A DNA stretch of 64,000 nucleotides from Hyphomicrobium_A sp965243865 (GTDB lineage Bacteria; Pseudomonadota; Alphaproteobacteria; Rhizobiales; Hyphomicrobiaceae), in assembly GCF_965243865.1 (NCBI RefSeq), contig NZ_OZ251603.1, positions 3,720,001-3,784,000 of the forward strand, in the 5' to 3' direction. The stretch's first letter is position 1, and each line of letters starts with the position of its first letter. Shown piece after piece: positions 41,888-51,234 of this stretch. Position numbers and translations under genes: made by a program. The notes under the pieces were generated by a model that did no database searches, was not told the origin of the DNA, and saw only the letters and a list, made by a program, of their open reading frames with translations.

Positions 41888-41957
41888 TCTTTCGACCGCG
41901 CCGCTCCCACGGGCGGCTGCACTCAAGGTTGCCATTATATCGGGTAAAGGGGCCCAC

Positions 41958-42842
41958 ATGGCTTCGCTATTGTCTCGGCCGGATGCCACGCTAGCGTTGA
42001 TCGCCGCTCCATCGCTGCTGGTGGTCCTGATTGCCGGCGGGCTGGCGCTGAGATCTGGCGTCATCAACCACGCTTCGGAAGGCGTTGCTGTCAGTACGCC
42101 GGAGACAGTCACGGTTGCGTCGCGTACATATAATTACCGCGCTCCGGGCGAGTACACGCGAGACGGATATGCGGTAGATGCGCCGCTGCTTGCTATTTCC
42201 GGCACTCCTTCCCTTACGATCATGAAGTATCAAGTCTCTAGGGGCGAATACGACCGCTGCGTGGCTGATGGCGCTTGCCCGCAGCCGGAACCGGAGCATT
42301 TGCCGTCAGGGAAGGTCGATGTTCCTGTGACGGGGGTTAGCCTTGAGGACGCGCAAGCCTATGCGAATTGGCTCAGCCGGCAAACGGGCGAGGCGTGGCG
42401 GCTCCCGACGGATAGTGAGCTTGCATTCGCTGCCGGTTCGCGGTTTCCGGATGATGCATTGGGGACCGATAGTCCGAATCCGGCGGTTCGGTGGTTGGAG
42501 AGGTATCGTAGAGAGACGGCGCGCGGAGCGGCCCGTGATCCGGTGCCGAAGCAAAGGGGGCATTTCGGGGAAAACGAGTTCGGACTGGCCGACTTCGGAG
42601 GCAACGTCTGGGAATGGACTACGACCTGCTACCGTCGCGTTATTGCAGGCGCTACCGAGCAAGCCGATACTTCGCCATGCGGAGTGCAGTTCGTGTCGGG
42701 CGAACACCGCGCGGCGATGGTCTCCTTCATTCGCAATCCAAAAGGTGGCGGATGCGCCGTCGGTGCGCCTCCGGAGAATCTCGGGTTCCGTCTGGTCAAG
42801 GACGGCCGGTGGTACGAACCGCTGTTGAAAGCGTTCCGTTAG
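41958..42842 (+). CDS. nirV: NirV, formylglycine-enzyme-like protein
   Basis: 294 residues. One N-terminal membrane helix ('ALIAAPSLLVVLIAGGLAL'), then an FGE/SUMF1-like domain: 'MKYQVSRGEYDRCVADGACP', 'PVTGVSLEDAQAYANWLSRQTGEAWRLPTDSELAFA', 'GLADFGGNVWEWTTTCY' and 'GFRLVKDG'. NirV is regularly downstream of nirK; its task is not settled. The catalytic Cys pair of true formylglycine enzymes is not obviously present, so sulfatase-type activation is unlikely. Periplasmic, membrane-anchored. AAGGGG lies upstream of the ATG. Confidence 0.92.
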   Translation: MASLLSRPDATLALIAAPSLLVVLIAGGLALRSGVINHASEGVAVSTPETVTVASRTYNYRAPGEYTRDGYAVDAPLLAISGTPSLTIMKYQVSRGEYDRCVADGACPQPEPEHLPSGKVDVPVTGVSLEDAQAYANWLSRQTGEAWRLPTDSELAFAAGSRFPDDALGTDSPNPAVRWLERYRRETARGAARDPVPKQRGHFGENEFGLADFGGNVWEWTTTCYRRVIAGATEQADTSPCGVQFVSGEHRAAMVSFIRNPKGGGCAVGAPPENLGFRLVKDGRWYEPLLKAFR

Positions 42843-42945
42843 CTGAGGGGCGCGACGCCAGAGCACGTCGGGGCGCTGTGCTCGAGCTTTGGACCTGTAC
42901 CTTCATCATGATAGATTTACGGCCTGCCACGTGAGGGCGCTGGTC

Positions 42946-43641
42946 GTGAAAATCGACAAAACCACAGTCAAGTCGCTCCCCCTATTCAAGGACATGAACG
43001 ACGCGGACCTCGACGTGTTTCTGGACCACGCGTCGATTCGGCGTGTGGCTCAGGGCGAGCCCGTGTTCAAACAGGCCCAGCAGGCGGACAACTTCTTCCT
43101 GCTTCTCAACGGGCGACTGAAGGTTACGCAAGTGACCGGCGACGGGCAACAGGTCATCGTTCGCGTCGTGCACCCGGGTGAACTGTTCGGCTTTGCCGTA
43201 GCGCTGCAGCGCCCGGACTATCCCGGCACGGCGCAGGCGGCTATCGAAAGCGAAGTCCTCGTGTGGCCGAGCGAACTTTGGTCACAGCTGATTGAGTGCA
43301 ACGGCCGCGCGGCCGTGAGCGCCATCCAGACCATGGGCAAGCAACTCGAGGACGCCCATACGCGCATTCGAGAGATGTCGACTCAGGAGGTCGAGCGGCG
43401 TGTCGCGCATGCGATTCTGCGGCTCTCCCTGCTGGCAGGCCGGAAAGGGGGAGGCGGGATCGAAATTGCCTTTCCGATCTCGCGGCAGGACATCGCAGAG
43501 ATGACGGGAACGACCTTGCACACCGTCTCGCGCGTCCTCAGCGCGTGGGAAGCCCAGGGCCTCGTCGAATGCGGGCGGCAGAAGGTCATCGTACGCGATC
43601 TCGACGGGTTGTCGCGTCTAGCCGAGGGTACGCGCGGCTGA
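42946..43641 (+). CDS. nnrR: Crp/Fnr regulator, NnrR-like
   Basis: 231 residues from a GTG at 42946 with GAGGG ahead (an in-frame GTG at 42931 is possible; no suitable ATG). Beta-roll sensor domain with 'SLPLFKDMNDADLDVFLDHASIRRVAQGEPVFKQ', then a winged helix 'FPISRQDIAEMTGTTLHTVSRVLSAWEAQGLV'. No N-terminal Cys cluster. In rhizobia NnrR (Crp/Fnr) activates nirK and nor genes in response to NO, and this gene sits between nirV and norC as expected. It most likely acts on the boxes at 40622 and 43708. Confidence 0.9.
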   Translation: MKIDKTTVKSLPLFKDMNDADLDVFLDHASIRRVAQGEPVFKQAQQADNFFLLLNGRLKVTQVTGDGQQVIVRVVHPGELFGFAVALQRPDYPGTAQAAIESEVLVWPSELWSQLIECNGRAAVSAIQTMGKQLEDAHTRIREMSTQEVERRVAHAILRLSLLAGRKGGGGIEIAFPISRQDIAEMTGTTLHTVSRVLSAWEAQGLVECGRQKVIVRDLDGLSRLAEGTRG

Positions 43642-43707
43642 GGCCTGCGCTGCTTCGCCGCGCGCGGCGTCTTACCTCCGCTGCGGCGCCCGGAAACCCC
43701 GCTTCAC

Positions 43708-43721
43708 TTGCCTTTCGTCAA
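43708..43721 (+). promoter_or_regulatory. NNR-type box before norC
   Basis: TTGCC-TTTC-GTCAA, within a longer palindrome with outer arms CACTTG / CAAGTG. Centre 70 bases before the norC ATG, start of transcription would be near 43756. The -10 place is weak. Confidence 0.65.
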
Positions 43722-43784
43722 GTGCATCCGGCTGCTGCGCGTCAGAGTCCGTCTCCCATGGCCATTGGCGGGAGACAGTCAACA

Positions 43785-44237
43785 ATGCGCGAAGTCATGA
43801 CAAAGACCATGGCCCGAAACATCTTCTATGGCGGGTCAATATTCTTCATTCTCATTTTCGTCGGCCTGACAGCCCACAGCCACTACTACGTCGTCACCAA
43901 ATCGACGGCAGGAACGCCGCTGACGGAGTCCGTCGCCCGGGGCAAGCGGGTGTGGGAGGCCAACGCCTGCATCAACTGCCACACCATTCACGGCGAGGGC
44001 GCGTATTTCGCGCCCGAGGTCGGGAACGTCATGACCCGCTGGGGCGTGGTCGATTCTCCTGACGACGCTTTCCAGGTTCTCAAAGGTTGGATCGAGGCCC
44101 AGCCCAGCGGGGTTCCAGGCCGCCGCCAGATGCCGCGCTTTCACCTGTCCGACGAAGAGATACGGGACCTCTCAGACTTCCTGATCTGGACCGACAAGAC
44201 AAACACCCAGGGCTGGCCACCGAAAGATTCCGGTTGA
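43785..44237 (+). CDS. norC: Nitric oxide reductase cytochrome c subunit
   Basis: 150 residues from MREVMTKTMARNIFYGG at 43785 with GGGAGA ahead. The open frame continues upstream to 43296 but that part overlaps the nnrR gene and is not protein-like. One N-terminal membrane helix ('GGSIFFILIFVGLTAH'), then a periplasmic c-type heme domain with 'NACINCHTIHGEGAYFAPE' and methionine in 'GRRQMPRFHLSDEEIRDL'. Passes electrons to NorB. Confidence 0.97.
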   Translation: MREVMTKTMARNIFYGGSIFFILIFVGLTAHSHYYVVTKSTAGTPLTESVARGKRVWEANACINCHTIHGEGAYFAPEVGNVMTRWGVVDSPDDAFQVLKGWIEAQPSGVPGRRQMPRFHLSDEEIRDLSDFLIWTDKTNTQGWPPKDSG

Positions 44238-44261
44238 AGCCGACGCACGGAGAACAAATCA

Positions 44262-45632
44262 ATGAAATACCAGACTCAGAAGATCGCCCTCGCATACTTC
44301 GTCGTCGCTCTCGCCCTGTTTATTGTACAGGTGTCTGGCGGGCTGCTCGCGGGGTGGATCTACATATCGCCCAACACGCTGTCGGAAGTGCTGCCGTTCA
44401 ACATCGTGCGGATGCTGCACACCAACGCGCTCATCGTGTGGCTGCTGCTCGGCTTCTTCGGCGCTGCCTACTTTATCGTTCCAGAGGAGGCAGAGCGCGA
44501 GATCTATTCGACTAAAATCGCCTACTACCAGCTCGCGATTCTGGTGCTGGGCACGCTTGGCGCCGTCGTCACCTACGTGTTCGACCTGTTCCACGGCAAC
44601 ATCCTGCTCGGCAAAGATGGACGGGAGTTTCTCGAGCAGCCGATGTGGGTGAAGATGGGCATCGTCGTTGCGGCGCTGATGTTCCTCTACAACATCTCGA
44701 TGACCGTGCTCGCAGGCAAGAAGACGGCAATCACGAGTGTGCTCCTGATCGGATTGTGGGGCCTGGCGCTGCTGTTCCTTTTCGCCTTCTACAATCCCGC
44801 AAACCTCAGCGTCGACAAGATGTACTGGTGGTACGTGGTGCACCTTTGGGTCGAAGGCGTGTGGGAGTTGATCATGGCCTCGATCCTCGCCTATCTGATG
44901 CTGAAGCTCACGGGAGTAGACCGCGAGATCGTCGAGAAATGGCTCTATGTCATTGTCGGCACGGCGCTGTTCTCTGGGATCCTCGGCACGGGCCACCACT
45001 ACTATTGGATCGGCACGCCAGGTTACTGGCAATGGATCGGCTCGATCTTCTCCTCCCTGGAGGTCGTTCCCTTCTTTCTCATGATGGCATTCAGCTTCGT
45101 CATGGTGTGGAAGGGTCGGCGCGAGCACCCCAACAAAGCGGCACTGCTATGGTCTCTCGGCTGCACGACGCTGGCATTCTTCGGCGCCGGCGTGTGGGGC
45201 TTCATGCATACGCTGCATGGCGTCAACTTCTACACACACGGTACGCAGCTTACGGCGGCGCACGGGCACCTCGCTTTCTTCGGCGCTTACGTTTCGCTCA
45301 ATCTCGCCATTTTCACATACGCATTCCCGATGCTGCGCAACCGCGACCCCTATAACCAAGTGCTCATCATGGCGAGCTTCTGGCTTATGGCGGGAGGCAT
45401 GACGTTCATGACGTTCGTGCTGACCTTCGCGGGGACCATCCAGACGCATCTCCAGCGCGTGCTGGGCCAGCCCTACATGGATGTGCAGGACCAGATCATG
45501 CTGTTCCACTACATGCGTTTTGGAGCAGGGGTCGCCGTCGTGCTCGGTGCGGTTCTCTTCATCTTCGCCACGCTGGTGCCCCGGCGAGAAATCATTGCGA
45601 CGGGCTCGACGAAACTCTCGCCGGCGGAGTAG
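44262..45632 (+). CDS. norB: Nitric oxide reductase catalytic subunit
   Basis: 456 residues, 12 membrane helices. Heme/FeB histidines in 'MLHTNALIVWLLLGFFGAAYF', 'HLWVEGVWELIMASILAYLM' (the family's His-x-x-x-Glu motif), 'GTGHHYYWIGTPGYWQWIG' and 'TAAHGHLAFFGAYVSLNLA'. Converts 2 NO to N2O in the inner membrane. Its length without a fused quinol-oxidase extension, together with norC, shows the cytochrome-c-dependent type (cNOR). Confidence 0.98.
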   Translation: MKYQTQKIALAYFVVALALFIVQVSGGLLAGWIYISPNTLSEVLPFNIVRMLHTNALIVWLLLGFFGAAYFIVPEEAEREIYSTKIAYYQLAILVLGTLGAVVTYVFDLFHGNILLGKDGREFLEQPMWVKMGIVVAALMFLYNISMTVLAGKKTAITSVLLIGLWGLALLFLFAFYNPANLSVDKMYWWYVVHLWVEGVWELIMASILAYLMLKLTGVDREIVEKWLYVIVGTALFSGILGTGHHYYWIGTPGYWQWIGSIFSSLEVVPFFLMMAFSFVMVWKGRREHPNKAALLWSLGCTTLAFFGAGVWGFMHTLHGVNFYTHGTQLTAAHGHLAFFGAYVSLNLAIFTYAFPMLRNRDPYNQVLIMASFWLMAGGMTFMTFVLTFAGTIQTHLQRVLGQPYMDVQDQIMLFHYMRFGAGVAVVLGAVLFIFATLVPRREIIATGSTKLSPAE

Positions 45633-45637
45633 CCAGG

Positions 45638-46444
45638 ATGCAAGTTCTTCAACGCGAAAAGGAGGGGACGGCTGTCCCCTTCTATCTTCCTCAGGGTGAT
45701 GAATGCTCCATCTTCGAGGCGGCATACACGAAGCAGATGCCGCTTCTGCTTAAGGGGCCGACTGGCTGCGGAAAGACCCGCTTTGTAGCGCACATGGCGG
45801 CGACGCTTGGTCGGCCACTATATACGGTCGCGTGCCACGACGACCTCTCGGCCTCTGACTTGATCGGGCGGTTTCTGCTCAAGGGTGGCGAGACGGAATG
45901 GGTAGATGGGCCGCTGACGCGCGCTGTACGCGAAGGCGCGATCTGCTACCTGGACGAGGTCGTCGAGGCTCGCAAGGACGTGACCGTGGTGTTGCATCCT
46001 CTGACGGACGATCGCCGCATGCTGCCGATCGAGCGGACGGGGGAGGTTCTGGAGGCGGGTCCGCAGTTCATGCTCGTCGCCTCCTACAACCCGGGCTACC
46101 AGAACATCCTGAAGACGCTGAAGCCTTCCACGAGGCAGCGCTTTCTAGCCATCGATTTCGATTTTCCCCCTGCCGAGCGGGAGATCGAAATCGTCGTGCG
46201 TGAGAGCGGCCTGGCGCGCGACCGCGTCGCACAACTTGTCCGCCTTGCAGGCAAGCTGCGATTGCTGAAGGGGCAAGATCTGGAGGAGGGGGTGTCGACC
46301 CGCCTCGTCGTCTACTGCGCCAGCCTGATCCAGGGCGGCATGCCGACGGAGCGTGCCGTCGAGGTCGCGTTGATCGAGCCCCTGAGCGACGACGCGGACA
46401 TCAAGCAGGGTTTGCGTGATCTCGTTTCAACCGTCTACGGGTGA
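45638..46444 (+). CDS. norQ: NorQ, MoxR-type AAA+ ATPase
   Basis: 268 residues. Walker A 'LLKGPTGCGKTRFVAHMA', Walker B 'GAICYLDEVVEAR', sensor region 'FMLVASYNPGYQN', arginine-containing 'KPSTRQRFLAIDFDFP'. NorQ and NorD together insert the non-heme iron into NorB. Starts 5 bases after norB. Confidence 0.96.
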   Translation: MQVLQREKEGTAVPFYLPQGDECSIFEAAYTKQMPLLLKGPTGCGKTRFVAHMAATLGRPLYTVACHDDLSASDLIGRFLLKGGETEWVDGPLTRAVREGAICYLDEVVEARKDVTVVLHPLTDDRRMLPIERTGEVLEAGPQFMLVASYNPGYQNILKTLKPSTRQRFLAIDFDFPPAEREIEIVVRESGLARDRVAQLVRLAGKLRLLKGQDLEEGVSTRLVVYCASLIQGGMPTERAVEVALIEPLSDDADIKQGLRDLVSTVYG

Positions 46445-46453
46445 GCGCATCGG

Positions 46454-48400
46454 ATGCCTCCAGTTGAATTCGAGCCGTGGGAGCCTGAAGAGAGCGTCGG
46501 CAAGCTGTGGCACTCGCTCGTCGACGGACTCGATGCGCCGGGCGCGTTCCTAGACGCCGCGGTAACGCTTGATGAGACTCGCGGTCGGTTGGGAGTCCTC
46601 TTTCGCGGCCTTGGAGGTGCGCGCGATGTCGAGATCAAGGTGGCGACGCCGCAGGCCTCGACATATCGCCTCTCGTGGCGGCGCGCGTTGGGGCGTAATA
46701 CCGAACGTGTCGCTGTGCCGAGCTTCGATGGCGAGGCACTGCGGTTGCCGGAGCGCATCGCCGCCTTTCCAGCGCGCGACGCCAACATCGCGCTGTATCT
46801 TTGGCTTTCGGCGGCCGCCGTCTTTGCGCGCGGCCCGGAGTCTGAGTCCGACCCGCTGAGAGCGGACGTGCGAATGCTCCAAGCCGCGCAACGGATGACA
46901 CGCGACACACTTGCCGAGTGCCCGGGATTGCGCCGGACGCATGCGGCTCTTGCTCTCGAGACACGCGAGCGGCGCGCCGAGCGCCGGGTCCCCCGCGCCG
47001 AGGCGGCGATCGAGTCGGCCATTCTTCATTTGCTCGGCGCTCCCCCGCCCAATGATGAACTGGCCGCCGCAGTCTCAGCCGCGGTTCGTGGGGAAGCAGC
47101 CGATCTTTCTGGATTCACGGCGCCGCGCGGATACCGTCCGTTTCTTCCGGTGCTGTTGTGGCCTGACCTGCGTGCGGCGACCAGCATACGCAACTTCGCA
47201 CGCGAGGATGCACCGCATGAGACTGCCGAGACACCGTCTGACGCGGAGCACGGCACGTTCAAAGCTTCGCGCAAGCCTTCCGATCAGGCTGTACGCAAAG
47301 ACAGTCTCATTCTGCATAAGTTCGAGGCAATTCTATCGTGGGCGGAGCTACTCAACGTCAACCGTCGCATCGACGACGACGACGAAGAGAATGCCAGGAA
47401 AGCCGCCGACGACCAGGACGAGATCAGCCTTGCGCAGGTGCCGCAGCGTGCCCGCACGCGTCTGAAATTGCACCTCGACCTGTCGCCCGAGGAGGCCGAG
47501 TTCGAGCGTCTGGCAGGCGTTCACGTCTATCCCGAGTGGAACCACCGCACGAAGGCATATCTGCCGGACTACTGCCGCGTTCTCACGGGCGATGTTGGGC
47601 AGCCGCGCGATATCTCATCCGTGCAGGACGAAGCCCGTGCTCGCCGAATCCGCAGTGTGCGCAGGCAATTCGAGACATTGCGGCCAAAGCGCGTTCAGCT
47701 CACGCGACAGATCGAAGGACACGATATCGACGTATCAGCGGCAGTCGCGGCTCGCGTCGACTTGGCGGCGACAGGGGAACATTCAGACCGGGTGTATATC
47801 GATAGTCGCAGCCAGGAGCGTGACCTTGCGGTATCGATACTTCTCGACGCCTCGCGGTCGACAGAAAGTTACGTTGCCGGACGGCAAGTCATCGACATCG
47901 AGCGGGAAGCGCTGATTGCGCTTGCGTGGGGGCTGGACGCGTGCGGCGACGACACATCCATTGACGCATTTTCATCTCGGCGTCGCGACCGCGTCTTCGT
48001 GCAATCCTGCAAGCGCTTTGACGAGGCGATGTGTGCGGCCGTGGAGCAACGCATCGAAGCTCTGCGACCCGGACATTACACGCGGCTGGGGACAGCCCTG
48101 CGCCATGTCTCGAGCATGCTGGCTGAGCGGCCGCGGCAGCGGCGCCTTCTGCTTGTTCTGACCGATGGCAAGCCCAACGACATCGATCACTACGAGGGGC
48201 GCTACGGCATCGAGGACACGCACATGGCGGTGCGGGAAGCGCGGCGGCGCGGGCAATCCGTCTTCGGGGTCACGATCGATAGCAAATCTCAAGCGACACT
48301 CAGCAGGATATTCGGCAAGGGCGGATACGTCGTCATCCCGGATCCTGAAAAACTGACGGCGGCGCTCCCGCAACTCTACCGTCATCTGGTGCAAGGATGA
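46454..48400 (+). CDS. norD: NorD, von Willebrand factor A protein for NOR assembly
   Basis: 648 residues. The C-terminal vWA domain has the MIDAS motif Asp-x-Ser-x-Ser in 'ILLDASRSTESYVAG' and 'LLLVLTDGKPNDIDHYEG'. The long N-terminal part is family-specific. Partner of NorQ. Its stop overlaps norE by four bases. Cytoplasmic, membrane-associated in other bacteria. Confidence 0.95.
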   Translation: MPPVEFEPWEPEESVGKLWHSLVDGLDAPGAFLDAAVTLDETRGRLGVLFRGLGGARDVEIKVATPQASTYRLSWRRALGRNTERVAVPSFDGEALRLPERIAAFPARDANIALYLWLSAAAVFARGPESESDPLRADVRMLQAAQRMTRDTLAECPGLRRTHAALALETRERRAERRVPRAEAAIESAILHLLGAPPPNDELAAAVSAAVRGEAADLSGFTAPRGYRPFLPVLLWPDLRAATSIRNFAREDAPHETAETPSDAEHGTFKASRKPSDQAVRKDSLILHKFEAILSWAELLNVNRRIDDDDEENARKAADDQDEISLAQVPQRARTRLKLHLDLSPEEAEFERLAGVHVYPEWNHRTKAYLPDYCRVLTGDVGQPRDISSVQDEARARRIRSVRRQFETLRPKRVQLTRQIEGHDIDVSAAVAARVDLAATGEHSDRVYIDSRSQERDLAVSILLDASRSTESYVAGRQVIDIEREALIALAWGLDACGDDTSIDAFSSRRRDRVFVQSCKRFDEAMCAAVEQRIEALRPGHYTRLGTALRHVSSMLAERPRQRRLLLVLTDGKPNDIDHYEGRYGIEDTHMAVREARRRGQSVFGVTIDSKSQATLSRIFGKGGYVVIPDPEKLTAALPQLYRHLVQG

Positions 48401-48975
48401 GCAGAAGCGAGGACTCGCGTCGCGGCGTGGACGGCTCCGATGTATTGTCGGAGCTGCCGGGCGAGCTGATGATGTGGGTGCTGATCGCGAGCGAGCTGAT
48501 GGTGTTCGGCGCGGGGCTGATCGCCTTTCTTTCCGTACGCATTGCCGATCCGGCAAGGTTTGAGGCAGATCAGGCCCTGCTCGATCAAGGCGCCGGCGCG
48601 CTCAACACGCTCGTGCTCGTGACGAGTGGCCTCTTTGCTGCGATAGCGCTTCGTTCGCGAGAGAGCGGGAGAAGGAGCGCCGCGCGCTGCTGGCTTCTCG
48701 CCGCAAGCTGCCTCGGCGTCGTCTTTCTGATCGTCAAGGCGTTTGAGTATGCGAGTAAAGCCTCGCTCGGGATCGACATCGAGACGAGCCAGTTCTTCAC
48801 GTTCTACTATCTCATCACGGGCTTTCACGCCCTTCATGTCGTCGCGGGTATCGCTGTCTTAGGACTGGTTGCCTGGGCCGACAGCACCCGTAACATGGAA
48901 GCAGGCGTCGCCTTCTGGCACCTCGTCGACCTCGTCTGGGTGCTGCTGTTTCCGATCATCTATGTGTTGGGGTGA
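48397..48975 (+). CDS. norE: NorE, cytochrome oxidase subunit III-like
   Basis: 192 residues with five membrane helices. 'PGELMMWVLIASELMVFGAGLIAFL', 'LNTLVLVTSGLFAAIALR' and 'TFYYLITGFHALHVVAGIAVLG' are typical of COX3-like NorE. It is thought to aid NOR activity or stability but is not catalytic. Overlaps norD (ATGA). Confidence 0.9.
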   Translation: MSRSEDSRRGVDGSDVLSELPGELMMWVLIASELMVFGAGLIAFLSVRIADPARFEADQALLDQGAGALNTLVLVTSGLFAAIALRSRESGRRSAARCWLLAASCLGVVFLIVKAFEYASKASLGIDIETSQFFTFYYLITGFHALHVVAGIAVLGLVAWADSTRNMEAGVAFWHLVDLVWVLLFPIIYVLG

Positions 48976-49250
48976 AGCTCATGCCGCTTCGGGACCTCAT
49001 CGTAGCCTGGGTAGCCCTGATCGCCCTGAGCCTTGGTACCTTGGTCTTGGCGACGGCAGGCACCACCGGGCGAGGAGCAACGATCATCGCAGCTGGAGTG
49101 CTTGCGCTGGCGGGTTTCAAGGCGCGAGTGATCCTGACGCGTTACCTCGGCCTCCAACATTCGCTGTTCTGGAGGCGTTCTTTCGACTTGGCGATCGGGC
49201 TCTTTCTTGCGCTCAGTTTCGCGCTTCACACCATCGGATCAGGAGGGTGA
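48972..49250 (+). CDS. NorF-like small membrane protein
   Basis: 92 residues from a GTG at 48972 overlapping the norE stop (GTGA), or 89 from the ATG at 48981. Three hydrophobic segments; resembles bacterial cytochrome oxidase subunit IV-type proteins ('AGFKARVILTRYLGLQH'). Position after norE fits NorF, an accessory protein of NOR. The exact family is uncertain. Confidence 0.7.
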   Translation: MKLMPLRDLIVAWVALIALSLGTLVLATAGTTGRGATIIAAGVLALAGFKARVILTRYLGLQHSLFWRRSFDLAIGLFLALSFALHTIGSGG

Positions 49251-49251
49251 G

Positions 49252-49485
49252 GTGGCTGGAAACGATAGCCGGTGTACCGTTCCGCTTGGGCTGATTCTAT
49301 TCTGCTTTGCGATGATGGGGCCGGCCTTCGCCATCAACACGGCGTTTATCGCACTGGCCGTGCCAGCGATGACGCCCTATGGCTTACGGGGGCTTGTCGT
49401 CGTCGGGATGATCGGGTCCATATTCGGCATCTTCCCCGCACTGTGGCTCGCGCGCCGGATACACGAGGGCATCCGCGAACGATGA
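49252..49485 (+). CDS. Extra two-helix membrane protein at the end of the nor unit
   Basis: 77 residues from a GTG at 49252, with AGGAGGG five to six bases ahead, directly after the NorF-like stop. Two hydrophobic helices ('LGLILFCFAMMGPAFAINTAF' region and 'GLVVVGMIGSIFGIFPALWLA') followed by a basic tail. I do not recognise the family; a NorF- or NnrT-like role is possible. Earlier start at 49207 lies within the previous gene. Confidence 0.65.
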   Translation: MAGNDSRCTVPLGLILFCFAMMGPAFAINTAFIALAVPAMTPYGLRGLVVVGMIGSIFGIFPALWLARRIHEGIRER

Positions 49486-49544
49486 AGGCGACAGACCGAG
49501 AGGTCAATCCATCGCCTTCAAGCATCGCCCACCTGTTGCCGCAG

Positions 49545-50516
49545 CTATTGGCGTCGCGAGAGACTTACAGCGTAGGCTGGTGAACGCACGGCGAAAATCG
49601 GATCGTGAGCCGGTGCGGATATTCCTTCGGCCAGATTGGCGGGATCGAAGGTTGTTGCATCGCAAGCCGTATCGCCGGCGATTGATGTGATCGAGACTGT
49701 TCCGAGCGCCGCGGTTCTGCGGCTCTCCTCCGGCCACATCGCCGACGGATCATCGGTCGGATCGGACTCCTTTCCGATGATGGCCGTAAGTGAGAATTCC
49801 ACAGGCGCTTTGTTCAGGCGGTCCTCAAGTTCCGTTCTGTAGAAGTCTGCGGGTTTGGCCTTTGCTTCCTCGTCAGTCAGCCCCGCTTCCCCCGCCAAGG
49901 GAGTCAGCTTGAACTTCACTGTGGTCGGTTTGGCGTCCGCATTTGTCAGTGTGTAAGCGTGGACTGGCCAATAGTTGACGCCGGCATAGCTGGCAGGAAC
50001 CGGATGGGCTGAGAGCCAGGCTCCTTGTCGGGTTGTGTTCGGATTTGCTGCTGCGAATGTCTTGATCTTCTCTTGATCTGGTTTGCCGTCGGCGCTTGGC
50101 GCCCTGGCCTTTAGGAAGCCCAGCATCTGATCGGGTGTGCTGGCAAAGAACATTGGTGTGGAGATCGCAACGAGATCGGTATGTGATCCACCGGCATCCT
50201 CGAGCCGCAAAGCAAAGCCGCGTGGAGCGCTTTTCGTCGCGTCAGGAATGTTTGGCTTGCCGCCGCCTATGGAAAAACGGCCGAGCACTGGGACGGTCAT
50301 TGCGAACGGTGTGGCTTTCGTCAGATCCTTCGCTGTGGCAGTGGGTCGGAACTCGCCCTTGACGCAGATGCCCTTGGCGTGGCTCGCCCGCACGTCATGC
50401 TTTCCGAACACGGCATTGAGAGCATCTATCAGCTGCTCAGGCATATCCTCATTTGCCTGCACCGCCGAGGCCGCTGTGACGAACGCAAGCAGTTGTACCC
50501 ATATGGCAAGTTTCAT
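49545..50516 (-). CDS. Catalase-family peroxidase, exported (SrpA-like)
   Basis: 323 residues with a Sec signal peptide ('LAIWVQLLAFVTAASAVQA'). Short catalase-related type: 'RASHAKGICVKGEFRPT' contains the heme-site His, 'GGGKPNIPDATKSAPRGFALRL' and 'FYRTELEDRL' follow. Such small catalase-like enzymes of the periplasm have mainly peroxidase activity. The heme-ligand Tyr region is changed relative to full catalases. Divergent from the ECF sigma factor gene with a 141-base gap; possibly its target. GGGAGGAATG precedes the ATG. Confidence 0.88.
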   Translation of the reverse strand: MKLAIWVQLLAFVTAASAVQANEDMPEQLIDALNAVFGKHDVRASHAKGICVKGEFRPTATAKDLTKATPFAMTVPVLGRFSIGGGKPNIPDATKSAPRGFALRLEDAGGSHTDLVAISTPMFFASTPDQMLGFLKARAPSADGKPDQEKIKTFAAANPNTTRQGAWLSAHPVPASYAGVNYWPVHAYTLTNADAKPTTVKFKLTPLAGEAGLTDEEAKAKPADFYRTELEDRLNKAPVEFSLTAIIGKESDPTDDPSAMWPEESRRTAALGTVSITSIAGDTACDATTFDPANLAEGISAPAHDPIFAVRSPAYAVSLSRRQ

Positions 50517-50657
50517 TTCTCATTCCTCCCGTTGTTGGCGCTAGGCGCAGCTCGTCTTGTCGTTCGTGCAAGTGGCCTTGCCGCAAAGGTCCGAGCAGGG
50601 ATTAGTCGAACGGGATATGCGTTGCGTTATGGGTGGGACAAAAATAATCTTGCGTCG

Positions 50658-51233
50658 ATGAGACGTGCAATTTCAGTCGAGCAGTTCGAAGCGGAGGTCG
50701 TGGCGCACCGGCAGCTGTTGTTTAGGCTCGCAATGGTACAGCTTCAGGAACCTGCATCCGCCGAAGACGTTGTTCAGGAAACAATCCTCGCGGCCTTGCT
50801 AGCGCGAGAAAAATTCAAACGTGAATCTAGCATCAGGACATGGCTCATCTCGATCATGCGCTACAAGGTGATAGACGCTCTTCGCGCTCGGAGCCGATAT
50901 GTCGGTGCGCAGCCGGCCGTTGCGGCTGAAGAGTGTGACGAGGGGGCATTTGATAGGTTGTTTGATGCCAATGGCTGCTGGAAGGACGCCAAAGATGCTT
51001 GGAGCGATCCTCACTCGGCGGCGGAACAAACCGCCTTTTTTAGAATTCTAGAAGCGTGCCTTGCCCGCCTGCCCGAGCGGACGTCGCGAGCCTTCATGAT
51101 GCGAGAATGGCTGGAGATGGAGCCCGGCGAGATACAATCGCTTTTGAACGTTACACCAACGAACCTGCGTGCGCTCCTTTATCGGGCGAGGATGCAACTT
51201 CGACTTTGCATGGACCTCAATTGGGAGCGCTGA
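50658..51233 (+). CDS. ECF-type RNA polymerase sigma factor
   Basis: 191 residues from the ATG at 50658; the open frame upstream to 50379 overlaps the peroxidase gene and is not coding. Region 2 with 'LLFRLAMVQLQEPASAEDVVQETILAAL' and 'KFKRESSIRTWLISIMRYKVIDALRARSR'; region 4 'LPERTSRAFMMREWLEMEPGEIQSLLNVTPTNLRALLYRARMQLRLCM'. Directs polymerase to stress promoters. The gene for a small zinc-finger partner follows one base after the stop. Regulation of the divergent peroxidase is likely but not shown. Confidence 0.92.
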   Translation: MRRAISVEQFEAEVVAHRQLLFRLAMVQLQEPASAEDVVQETILAALLAREKFKRESSIRTWLISIMRYKVIDALRARSRYVGAQPAVAAEECDEGAFDRLFDANGCWKDAKDAWSDPHSAAEQTAFFRILEACLARLPERTSRAFMMREWLEMEPGEIQSLLNVTPTNLRALLYRARMQLRLCMDLNWER

Positions 51234-51234
51234 G

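Noticed and set aside
43296..43784. Upstream extension of the norC open frame
   Set aside because: It overlaps nnrR in another frame, lacks NorC similarity and is Arg-rich. The NorC start at 43785 has a ribosome site and gives the normal length.
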